DNA of 64,000 bases. It comes from Sanghuangporus weigelae. Its lineage: Eukaryota; Basidiomycota; Agaricomycetes; Hymenochaetales; Hymenochaetaceae. The DNA is taken from NCBI GenBank assembly GCA_033182465.1, contig CP137320.1:186001-250000 (forward strand), written 5' to 3'. Shown piece after piece: positions 15,081 through 25,133 of the stretch (its first letter is position 1; each line of letters starts with the position of its first letter). Under the pieces are notes generated by a model. That model did not search any database and was not told the origin of the DNA. It worked only from the letters and a program-made list of their open reading frames with translations. The translations under genes were made by a program, and so were the position numbers.

Positions 15081-16127
15081 TTAACCGAAGACTACCTCGA
15101 TATCTTCCGCTCCGTCTTCATCTCTCTTTTTAGCTCCACACAAGATATCTTTAACCCTTTCAGCAACCAGTTTGTGCATCTTTTCTGTAGGATGAATCTT
15201 ATCAATCCAAATCCCTCCACCTGCCTTTCCCACATCTTCACCGTTAAATCCGTAGGTAACAGGATCGCCAAATACTTCACTGAATAAATCCCATGCTGAA
15301 AAGATGAAGATAGATGCATCAGGATGTTCGTCTACGAAACCACGGGCATCGGATCGAAGTATGGTATTCCAGGTACGATATGGGTCTCGACGAGCCTTAT
15401 CTGATCTGCTCCTGAGTCCTATAAAGATATTCGTGTCACGAAGCAGATATAATATCGGATAAGTGGAACATACCACGCTTAGTTTGGCTAATAGGCGCGC
15501 GTAGGATCGGAGGTGCATCAAATAGCAAGAAATTTCGTGCTCCCGTATCGTATAGTTTCTCTTGAATCTTGAAGAGATCGTCTACACCTTGTAATGGGTC
15601 TTTGCGTTGACCGCAATATTTGATGCCAATCCAAGTCGCTGGCATCAAGGAGTGATCTTAATCATTGCAGTCAAGAATCTAGAAAGCAGCATACCAAACA
15701 AGGAATCTTCCGCAGACCAAGGAGCCCACGATGGCTTCTTTCCGGCATTGTCGAGGAAATCTTCAAAGACTTGCGTTCTCACTCCAGAGATAACTACTCC
15801 GCCCTTTGCATAGTCATAGATGAGCAATGGATCGGTATTCCCCGACCCCGATGGGCAAAGCTCGCGAGCAAGGTAGCCCACCCAGTTCAGCTTGCCTTCA
15901 CCTGAGTACGTCTTACCAGGAAACGGTACTCCAAGTGGTTCCACTTTGTTAGGGTGTGGCGAGTCAGGATTGTATCTAACATCACAATAGGATGCTCCGC
16001 TATTCATAACAAGCATTGTTCAATCGAAGGAGCAGGTGAACCTGGAGAGACGCACTTACAAAACGAAGAGGTATTTAAGAGACTCGTAGCCTTTCCAATG
16101 GGGACCTACCAAAGCTAGAGAGTCCAT
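15081..16127 (-). CDS. SGNH/GDSL esterase-like, tandem copy B with altered block III
   Basis: Tandem paralogue of the gene at 13814-14841, with the same start (MDSLALVGPHWKGYESLKYL) and the same intron inside the GDSL block. The restored motif is FVFGASYCDVRYNPD. Block V is intact (GGIWIDKIHPTEKMH), as are WVGYLARELCP and NFLLFDAPPILRAP. Block III, which should read G-x-N-D, instead reads TWIGIKYCGQRKDP. The Asn that forms the oxyanion hole has become Lys, and the following Asp has become Tyr. The reading frame is otherwise open. The enzyme may be catalytically impaired, or may have a changed role. Ends IEVVFG at 15081. Confidence 0.82.
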
Positions 16128-16332
16128 TACCACAAATCGTTCGTGATCGAGTCAAGGTGTAAAGAGAAGAAGCCATCAAGTATCCAAGATGTCAAACGCT
16201 GGATCAAATACACGTGATGGTAAAGATCATATCAAATACAAGTATAGCATCAATTTATCCCGATTTTCAAAATAATACCTTTGGAAAGCGTTAGCGGAAA
16301 CGGATTAAAAGTATTAAAATCCGAACCTATCT

Positions 16333-17405
16333 TTATTCCACAAGCCAGTTGTCCATCATTTCCCAGATTGCCTGTGCTTCGTCTCTCCATTGCTGGCGCA
16401 TATGCTCAAGGCATTCCACACAGGGTTCTGACCTCTCCCCATCTAGTCCATGTGTCTCTCGCTTCCAATCCAAATCACGAAATCGCCTTAGTGTCATAAA
16501 TGGGTTCGCCGTACCGTTATCGTCGAATGCTGGCCCAACCGCGCGTTCCATCCACAGGCTCGCATATACGTCTGTGCATTGCATATGAAGTACCGCTGGT
16601 GGCTGGAAGAGAGTCGGAGAGAAGTGATCCGAAAGTTGAGCCATGACCCGCTCTCCGATGGTTGCAGGATCGGATCCTGTGGTGCTCCTTATCGTGGGAT
16701 TGGAATCGAGTTCATCTGCATCTCCAGAGTCATCGCGCGTAGCAAGCGAATAATACAATGCGCGTTTGAGCAACACCTCGAGCTGTAATCTCATTGAGTA
16801 GGATGCCTACACATGTATCGTGTAATCATCACCTGTGAGTTGTCGCTCGCCTTTGAAGCGTTGAAAGCTCTGCCTAAGAGGTTGTGATGGGAGAAATCTA
16901 ATTCTAAGGGATTTCTTTGCATGATCGCGCTCAGCTGCTTGCCAGCAAGATCGTGGATCTTTTGAAAATCTCCTTCTTCCTTTGACGAAACGATATACAA
17001 TCGTAGAACAGTTTGGAAAGATGAATCGTCTGTTAGCACACTGGATGTAATATGCTACGAGTAAGTCGAGCGCGCATATGTTAGATCCAGACTGACTCAC
17101 ACATCATGAAGTATATATGCGATCAAAAGACCAAAGTCATCTTTCGAGATGTTCGATTCAGTTCGGATAGCAAAACAAGGAAGTAAACACAGTTCAGGAT
17201 CAATTCTACATCCTTCAGGGACGTCGGCTAATTGACAACGTCGGTCAAAGAAATAAGGCGAAAGTCGATCGATCAAGGAACGATGCAGCCTGTACACCGT
17301 ATCTTCCGCAATGATCAAGACTGATCCGTCATCAATCCAGAAATCGGGGTGTTTGATCATGGTGGAAGGCATTGGGTTGAAAATGCTTCTAGAGGAAAGA
17401 ATCAT
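16333..17405 (-). CDS. BTB/POZ domain protein
   Basis: Three exons join in frame: the first ends near LLIAYILHDV, the second starts VLTDDSSFQTVLRLYIVSS, and the third starts ASYSMRLQLEVLLKRALYYS. The N-terminal part (HPDFWIDDGSVLIIAEDTV, then YRLHRSLIDRLSPYF) is the classic agaricomycete BTB signature, in which the domain mediates dimerisation. The C-terminal half, with W-rich helices and CVECLEHMRQQWRDEAQAI, is typical of this expanded fungal family, whose function is unknown. The ATG at 17405 is the more likely start; an in-frame ATG at 17444 is possible. Confidence 0.8.
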
Positions 17406-17444
17406 TGCCTGTCTCGGTGATTGCCGTGCGCACACACACTTCAA

Positions 17445-17754
17445 ATTCCTTCATGCCTTTCGTCATATCATAATTTTCATCACGTTGGCTGATATTCCAA
17501 AGGAACTTTAATCATTTACTTTGAAGGACCCTTCCTCGTCGCAGGTTGTTTCCTCCGCACCTCATTCAAGTTGTCAATCGTAAATGTATACACATGTAAA
17601 CAAAAAGGTCAGGATACAGCTTAGAACAAATAATGTAAAATGAGTAAAAAATTAGTCCGAATCATCAAAGGCAAAAAAGTTCATTAGACGCGCAGAGAGG
17701 TAAGGTGAGCAAGGGGAATACAGCACGGGAAGTTAAGGCACGAGTTTCAAAGCT
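17445..17754. other. Intergenic
   Basis: Promoter side of the BTB gene and 3' flank of the Pali-domain gene. Nothing further is seen. Confidence 0.4.
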
Positions 17755-18388
17755 CTAATATGCGCGATCTCTCCTTCTGTACCGACCAAAAATACCACCG
17801 CAAGTGCCGGCGCAGAATGCGAGCGCCAACGACACGAGAGCGCCAAGCGTCATCCAATTAGCGTTCCCGTACTGGGCTGCGTCATCTGTGTTCGCCGCAT
17901 CGCGTATGCGGTTACGGACAATACCGAACAGGACCATGTCGATGATCCATACGACCAAGGTGACAAGGAAAGCCAGTAAAGCGGCTATCGCCATGAGGAT
18001 AGTACCCGAACGATGGTACGAAGCTCCACACAAACCGAACAGGACTGCGAGTCCAGAAAGGCCAGCAGCGACGGGGTGTAGAATCAATACTTTCGTGAGA
18101 TTATGAAGCGTGGAGGTGTTCAGGTTATTGTTTGTCCTAAAGCGAGTATTAGAGGGTTTTCCGGTCAAATCTACAGGCAAAAACTCACCCGAGGTTACCA
18201 GGAAAGAAATATCCTATAGAAGTATCCGTGCCAGTGTAACCAAATATACCGAAATGAAGATTGGATCCTCCAGCATTCACATTAAGGAACGAGATTTTAT
18301 CCCATGTCGGTGCCGAGACGGACACGAATACTAGGAGTACTGCTGCCGCGAAGCAGAAGAGCAAACCTGGTATAGCGGGCGAAGCCAT
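17755..18388 (-). CDS. Pali-domain (SUR7/PalI-like) four-helix membrane protein
   Basis: Two exons: 18388 to about 18190, and about 18135 to 17755, joined GNLG-TNNNLNTSTLHNL. The protein is about 190 residues with four hydrophobic segments. They are GLLFCFAAAVLLVFVSVSAP near the N-terminus, AAGLSGLAVLFGLCGASYH, LMAIAALLAFLVTLVVWIID, and ALVSLALAFCAGTCGGIFG near the C-terminus. The tail GRYRRRDRAY and the motif IVRNRIRDAAN are typical of fungal Pali/Sur7 family proteins. Those act at the plasma membrane, in cortical patches or ambient pH signalling. Which branch this one belongs to cannot be told from sequence alone. Confidence 0.85.
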
Positions 18389-19373
18389 TGCAAACGTGGT
18401 TCGTAAACTTGAGATTTTGATTTTGAAGTCTCCGCAAAGGCTGGCTGATTGGCGAGTGCTATCGGTGGTAGATATGATAAGTGAACAGTAGCGGAGAGAT
18501 CTGATATAACTTACAGGATATGATGAAGGTGAGACAAAGAGTCGTGGTCAACTCCACAACAACAGACCCTCTTATAACATTGCGAACAGGCTGAACTCAA
18601 CTAGCAGGCGTGAGAAAAATGACGTCGCCTCTCCCGATAAGGCAAGCGTAAAAAATGCGGTGCAGCCAAGATATACGTCACACCCAAATCTTTCTCCACC
18701 CATGCTCCTCCCGCATCAAATGATCGCGCCCTCGGACCGTAGTGCATATTTCCTTGATTTTGCGCAATATTTTAACGAGGAGTTGAGGATATACATTTGG
18801 ACGACGAAAGGCGACACTGTTAGTATGCACTACCGCATTTGTATAAACAGGTATCAGTGCGAGGAAGCTCTCGTGCACAGGTCTCCGCAGGTCAAGACAG
18901 TCAGACATGTACCGCTTTCCGCAGAACCGGAAGCTTTTGTCCTTGGCCTTGGATGGAGAAATTGCTGCGCACCTGCCTCCAACTGAATAGGCGACCTCCC
19001 GATCCCGAAGTGCGCACTCCTCCACTACTCCTCCGAAGAAATTGCCGACTTAGTAAGTCTCAAAAAGAACCGAAAGTCTCACTTTGTTGACTTGGCCACA
19101 TACTTAGGATTTTCAGCTTAAGCACAGGTGTGCTTATCGACCAAATTTTGAGGGCCAGATGTCAGAGACAGATTCCAGATAACTAAAGGATCTCGCTCTG
19201 GCTGAGCTTATAGGAAGTATGGAGAATTGATGGCATAATGTCATGAGAAAGTGAACAGTACAGCATATAAGGTCGCATTGTCGGAAAACTTTCGGAGAGT
19301 AGCCAATTAATTACCAACGAATGAAGAAGGAACTTTAGAAGAACGACGCTTTTCCTCACTCTCCGCTTCCAGG
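18389..19373. other. Intergenic region without a supported gene
   Basis: Overlapping ORFs on both strands around 18660-19025 mirror each other and show no domain. No repeat or RNA gene is seen. It includes the promoter of the Pali-domain gene and the 3' flank of the FAD enzyme. Confidence 0.35.
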
Positions 19374-21691
19374 TTATGCTCGACCCAATTGCTGGCGCAA
19401 ATACAATAGAAGCATTTTCGCAAGGATCCAGGGGTGCATAAGATCTGTTGAAGGCGCCAGGAATGTACGTACATGCCAAACCGCGGAGTTTACGCTCTCG
19501 TCCTAAATGCGTTCTATCAGCGACGTTCGATGTTTCTGCTTTGCCAAGAAACCTCAGAACAAGAACATACGGATGCCGCGAGTTGCATTAAAAGAGCCGC
19601 CGCCTTCCCATTGATGCTTTCATCGCTAAGTTTCTCGCCCTTCACGGGAATTGTAGTATCCCATTGATAATCTGCACAGCAATTAATCGGCTGGTATCGA
19701 ACCAATGAGCGCTCACAAACCTAGGGGTTTCGTCCCATCCCTGGAACGCATTCACCTAAGCATTCTCATTGTTCGCGCACTGTGTACGAAGATCGCGCTT
19801 ACCAGGTGCCAGCAATTCTAGATGAATGAAACTTGAAAAACTTCCGACCAAAGCCTCGCGGTATAGTTGTCGATCTAAGCATGGACGACTCCCTTAGAAG
19901 ACTGTCAAGAGTGATTGCACCAATGGCAGCCTTAGAGCATCCCTGCCTGTATCGATAAACGTTGGAAAATCTAATACCTTGAACATAGTGTATGTATATA
20001 CTGACCCATAAATCGGGTTCACACGCATAACAGCATCTCCAACAGCAACAAAATTGGATGAGATATAAGGAGCTCGTTCATATCGTATCCATGAGCAGTT
20101 TGCTGCAAAGAAAGGTAACTCAGCTACAGTCGTTTCGTTGAGGTCTGCCTACTTACGATATCTGCCTAGTTCTGTTTCATGGTCACCATCGATTTTAAGT
20201 AGCGTGTCTACAAGTTCATAAATCCATGGCGGAATGACTGTTTCTTTTTCCTTCTCCAGGTCGCCAAGCCAATCTTTGACCTCTGAGAAGGTCTCCGGAA
20301 GTGGTGGATCGCCCCAACCTCCAAAGGCCCACTCAACTGACGGAAAGCGTAGATGGGATGCCGCATGGCAATACAAGAGATAAAGTTACGTACTACGATG
20401 GCCCTCCATCCGTTCGATCATAAAGAGCTTGCGATCGCAGCCGGGTCGCGGTAAGTACGTATGCAGCCATGCAGCCTTCTCGTAACCACCTGGAATTGGT
20501 AGACGTAATCGTAGTTCCGGAGGAACGGAGACACGGAATTTCCTGTAGCGGTGTACAGTATTATATTCAATTCTTAATCCATCGTCGAATGGAATTGCTC
20601 CCTTAGGTACGGATTGATAGAGAAGAGCCGAATATTTCGGGCCAAAGAATATCCGTTTCAGCCATTTAAATCCCGCCTGAGAGCCGCCGGTGCAATCTTA
20701 GACGGTGTTAGTCAGATTGTTGTGCCATACAAGGACAGAATAGAATACTCACCAACAACTAGAGAAGACGGAATAATCATTTCGGCCTCGGAATCCGTTC
20801 TGACAGTGACGGAAGTGACTGTCGCAGGATCACGTTCATCCGCTATTATTCCAGTAGCAGTTCCAACAATCCATCGTATTCTATTTGAGTAGCCGGTTAC
20901 AAGGCGCCTCAAGATGCGCTCATAACTTTCGCGAGTGACGAAAAAACACTGAGCGTAGTTTTGGTCGGGGTAAACGACCTCGGGCAAATGGAGGAGCTTC
21001 GGGTTGTCTGATACCTGTAGATTATATTCGGCCTTTGTTATGCTGCGACCGCAAGACCTCGGTAAGATCAAAATTCATCGGCAAATATGTGAATTCCGAA
21101 CGTACCGTCCATCAACTCGTCTGATCTCATCCTCAAAGTCTGGAAATAACTGCTTCAGAGCTACGAAGGCTATCGGTTGAAACACTGGAAAGCTCTGTCT
21201 CAGGAAGTCATCGGCACACATAACACACTCAACCTGCCATGCTGTGCTCTATATTGCGGAACGCGTGTTCTTTGGCGCAGCCCACGCCCACCAATGCGGA
21301 TACCCTTCTCATCAAAAATGTCAGTGCAGCCGTCGCTAGTTGATAGCCAGCCCTCAGGCTCTACAATAACAACGTCCTCAAAATGATCGGCGCAGATACG
21401 AGCTGTCCAAAGGCCGGCAATACTGCAAAACGAACGAATGTTCAAACAAAAGCCAATGCATCAAACATCGTATCGTACTCACCTTCCTCCACAGATTACC
21501 GCAGTGCCCTTCAATCTCTCCAAATCGGCTCTAGGTTTTCCTACGTTGGAAATATCGCCCAAAACTGTCATCTTGCGCATAAAATACGATCTGGACCATT
21601 TTACGAGAACACTCAAGAAGAGAATGACGGCGGGAAAAACTGCTTTCGCAATGGCGCTTGGGAGATCTCGCATCATAATGGTCACCTGCAA
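19374..21691 (-). CDS. FAD-dependent monooxygenase-like protein
   Basis: Multi-exon flavoprotein. A hydrophobic N-terminal segment (AVFPAVILFLSVLVKW) precedes the dinucleotide-binding motif GTAVICGGSIAGLW, which is split by an intron. The acidic end of beta-2 is VVIVEPE. Later blocks read QLFPDFEDEIRRVDGR, CFFVTRESYERILRRLV, WAFGGWGDPPLPETFSEV and SWIRYERAPYISSNFVAVGD. The last of these leads into AVMRVNPIYGQGCSKAAIGA, the second FAD-binding region of class A-type monooxygenases. The C-terminus reads WHVRTFLAPSTDLMHPWILA and ends QQLGRA at 19374. About ten exons are needed. The start is uncertain (ATG 21691 or an in-frame ATG about 15 bases on). Substrate unknown; there is no biosynthetic cluster around it. 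Confidence 0.82.
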
Positions 21692-22071
21692 GAATCGTCC
21701 ACTAGCATACGGTCGGCTTCTGACCTGGTCGTTACCGTAAAAGGACCTTTGCTTCTATCATAATAGAACGCGTGCCAACGCAGCGACTGATTATCCGGAT
21801 CATTATAGAGATGAATGCCGACGGAATAAATAGTATTGTTTACGAAGAACGCTAAAGAATCGTTCTCCTGGTAGACAAGGCACTAATCGCCGGATATTGA
21901 AAGGCGCGGAAGAACTTCAAGGGTCATGCTTTACAATCAAATTACAAGGACAGTCGACAGAGCTACAGGCGCCAATTGCAAGCGCATCGCGTGACCTCTG
22001 TATCAGAAATAAACTGTGCGCAAAGTTCCTTTAGAATGTATTGTGTAAGTGGACATCGGCAGAATCTCACG
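21692..22071. other. Intergenic between FAD enzyme and NCE101
   Basis: Upstream region of the FAD enzyme and 3' flank of NCE101. A possible 5' exon of the FAD gene could lie here because GCAG precedes its first in-frame codons. Confidence 0.35.
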
Positions 22072-22376
22072 TTATGGAGCTTTCCCCTCTTCCTTCAGTA
22101 AGCTGGTGAGCATTTCTTCTAATTCAGGGACCCCTCCTGACTGAATTTGCTCCGAGCGGGAAGCCCTCGACATTTCCCTTTTCCAGCGGATAAGGTCCAT
22201 AAGATTTTCACCTCGAGGTGGTGCGGTACGAGGGTTTGTCTGGTTCAGATAGAAGGCGAAGACACCAGTGAAGACGCCAAGTAATGGGTCAACCGATCTG
22301 TTCGTGCGATCGATAAACGAGAATCCATACGAACAGAAGAGGAACTACCTGGAAAGCAGTACCGGAGTCGGCATGA
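22072..22376 (-). CDS. NCE101: Non-classical export protein NCE101
   Basis: Small two-exon gene, 22376-22351 and 22297-22072, giving 83 residues. The spliced start MPTPVLLSRSVDPLLGVFTG, then VFAFYLNQTNPRTAPPRGEN and LMDLIRWKRE, matches the NCE101 family. That family is a short single-membrane-segment protein linked in yeast to leaderless protein secretion. The C-terminal extension, ending TSLLKEEGKAP, is less conserved. It is divergent from the small gene starting at 22572, with 195 bases between them. Confidence 0.85.
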
Positions 22377-22571
22377 TGGTGAATTTCAGTCGTTGTTTCT
22401 CTTCTTCACTGACGTTGTGACAGCAGCGGTGGTGAATGTGTTTTTTCAATTCAATACACTTCTTTAGCAAAGTGAGTCACGGGACGTGACGACATGTAGT
22501 ATCGAATTCGAAATTCGACGGAGTTGTTCATCCTCCAGCTACTGCTGTTTGCTCTACCTAAGCGAGTCACA

Positions 22572-23080
22572 ATGCCTCCTTCTGAGTTTTTTCTGCGTAT
22601 GCAACACGGTGGGAAGAGATTTCATTGACCAGAAAGTGGTCTTTGTGTTGACCATTTTATCTAGGGATAACAGGCGGTTTCGTCCCTCCATCACCATCTG
22701 CCATTCATACTCTTTCTAAAGCCAGCGAACAAACGCACATTCTAGTCGCATCTGCTGCCCATGTGGATGGTGGACAATCTTTGTCTGATGCCGATCCAAA
22801 GACGTTGGATGTCTCAGATTCCTCTTCAACGGAAATGACACTTGTGGACGAACTCCATAGCATTTTAAAGAGCATCCCAACTGAATCACCTCCAGGTAGC
22901 GAGGACATTTATGGCCTTGATACAAGTATTGCTTGGCAGAGCAACGACATCATCTGGATGAATGGAGGTCCTTCTGGGTGTGTCCGTGGCACAAGCACAG
23001 TGCAGCCATCTGAAGAGGAGAAGGCGAAATTCAAGCGCGCTGTGGAGATAGTTACAGAGCTAGTCGCGAAAGCTGAATGA
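22572..23080 (+). CDS. Conserved-looking small protein, function unknown
   Basis: Two exons, 22572-22596 and 22674-23080, give 143 residues beginning MPPSEFFLRGFVPPSPSAIH. The splice is in frame with a good GTATGC donor and ATAACAG acceptor. The protein has no membrane segment or catalytic motif. Its C-terminal half (SEDIYGLDTSIAWQSNDIIW, then MNGGPSGCVRGTSTVQP) is rich in Gly, Asp and Trp and looks structured. The last helix EEEKAKFKRAVEIVTELVAK may be coiled. I do not recognise the family. Divergent promoter shared with NCE101. Confidence 0.6.
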
Positions 23081-24358
23081 ACGCCTATTTTGGATGCACT
23101 GTCTGTAACGATGGTAAGTGATTTGGCTCTTCGTTTGGTCTTCTATCTACGCTTGACTGATGGTGTCGGGCTGGGATTTAACTTTTAGCTCATACACCGA
23201 GCGATAAGATGCGATGGAGCCTTTAAATCCACAATGCATTATACTTGGGACTGGTAGATGGCTTATATATATCATAAGTGATCTCTATGGTTGCTATACC
23301 CGGATTGGCAGACGACGATTCACTGGTCAGTGAGGACTCGGACACGGTGTTGAATGAGCACCACCTGATGCTTTCTTCTTTCACTCAACAATGGCAGAAA
23401 AGTTCTTCGCGTATTAAGGAATATCCTATTGGCCGGATTTTGAGGACGCTAAGATGCCTTCGACAGCCTTAGCTTTAGAAATCCGCGCTGTGCTGCGTCT
23501 TGAACCCTGATGTTGGCATTGCTTCGCTTGTTCCTTGCTCCACTCCGATGATGTCGGAAGATGGACGCAAGACATAATGTGCTTGGGCGCACGGACGTTT
23601 CCTCAGAGATTGTGCGCGATCGCAAGGAACACGAGACGTTGTTTTTTTCTACGAAATTAAGTTCCGTTTGTATCTCGTTCAAGCCGAAGTCTTATATACC
23701 ATGGTATTTACGTGTTAACCTGCTTAGGAGAATCGCTTTTCCCGTGTTCCTTTCTGCAAAGGAAAAATCCATGTCCAGGATACTATCACTTGTTGGCTCG
23801 ATCATTCATATACCAAACCGCTATTAATGCTAGGTCCAGAATCATCTCCGTTTGAGGCTATGCTGGAAAGCTGCGCTTCCGTTGCGGATTATCAGGGAAA
23901 TCTTGTGGCAGCTCCTCACAAAGTTGATAACGAATACGGTACCTTCAATAGCTTCAGCACTTCGGGCCACATTCACTGGTCTGTGTCATAATCTCCTTCT
24001 CGCAACTCTAACATCGTGGAATATGCTAGCAGCGTATACTCTAGCTGAACCTATTGCGTGCCCACCATTTCCCTATCATCGGCATCCATTTTATGATTGT
24101 GCTGTAAGCATTCACACGTTGAGCCAAATCTAGACCAGGCAAGTACATGTGCAGATGAGCCTCTTAACATCGGCATCTATGCAAATAACACCATGGACCT
24201 TCATTCCTTGAAACTGCACTTCTTCAATGTAAGCCAGGCGAATATCGTGACATTTGCCATAAGAATGATCCTCTGCGGAATACATTAATCTCAGTCCACC
24301 ATGATTTTCTTTAGATGGGTGGGTACTGATGATACGCACCGAGATCCTTTTCTCGATA
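23081..24358. other. Intergenic region without a supported gene
   Basis: Short ORFs on both strands lack domains and consistent splicing. No repeat or RNA gene is seen. The right end is the 3' flank of the decarboxylase-like gene. Confidence 0.35.
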
Positions 24359-25133
24359 TCACTCGTATCCAGGAATTGGAGGATCCAACTCAGCCTTGTC
24401 GCCAACGTCTAACGCCATAAGTATTCTCGAGACCATATTGTACGCTGCTACGGTAGCCGTTGCTTCAAGCATCTGCTGCTCGTTCTCCAATTCGGCACGT
24501 AATGCATCAAAGACATTCTGCGGAACTTTTACCGAGCGTGTCATGTGGTCGGTGAACATCAAGGCAGCAAATTGGAGTCTCGAAAGACCTGTCCTTCCTT
24601 CCTGGATAAATGCTTCCGCGGATGCAGGGACGATGGATACATCTCGGATAATAGCGAGTTGAGAAGCGTCGAGACCTGCCTTCTGAGCGTGAGGTTCGTG
24701 TTGTATCCTAAGAATCGGAGAATGTTAGAAGAGGTGATGGGACATAGACCATATCGTTCAAACATCGGCGGCACCATACCATTCGTATGCAGCAGAGTTC
24801 AAGGCAGCGACGCGTAGTATCTGGGTGGAACGTCGAATTAAATTGAAAGCTTCGGTTTCTCTGAGCCGCACAACTTACCATCAATTCTTTGACATCATCT
24901 GGTAAGCTACTACATGTCCGGACTGCCTTCAGTAGCGCATTATATCCTTCGGCGATATTGGGAGCATTGAGGCTTCAGAACAGAACATCGGTTTACTGAT
25001 ACCAAGGAAGATATAGGATTGCTCACAGCACTCCGTCTAATTCGGTCAATTTCTCATCTTTACGTCGGTGCCTTATCATATCCGCTATGGCCGACTCTCC
25101 GCACGCCGGTAAGACATAGGAAATTCGAGGCAT
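24359..25133 (-). CDS. Carboxymuconolactone decarboxylase (AhpD-like) family protein
   Basis: Four exons from the ATG at 25133 (MPRISYVLPACGESAIADMI) to the stop at 24359. Spliced blocks are NAPNIAEGYNALLKAVR, LPDDVKELMILRVAALNSAA and then YEWIQHEPHAQKAGLDASQL, AIIRD. This is the AhpD-like/CMD core. The second half, LMFTDHMTRSVKVPQNVFDA and TVAAYNMVSRILMALDVGD, continues it. The usual CxxC of peroxidase-type AhpD is absent at the YEW position, so this belongs to the fungal CMD-like branch. It is thought to act on small aromatic or lactone compounds, or as an uncharacterised reductase. Exact substrate unknown. Confidence 0.82.

Noticed and set aside
18660-19025. Overlapping ORFs of about 110 codons on both strands
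   Set aside because: They mirror each other, lack any motif and do not extend by splicing.
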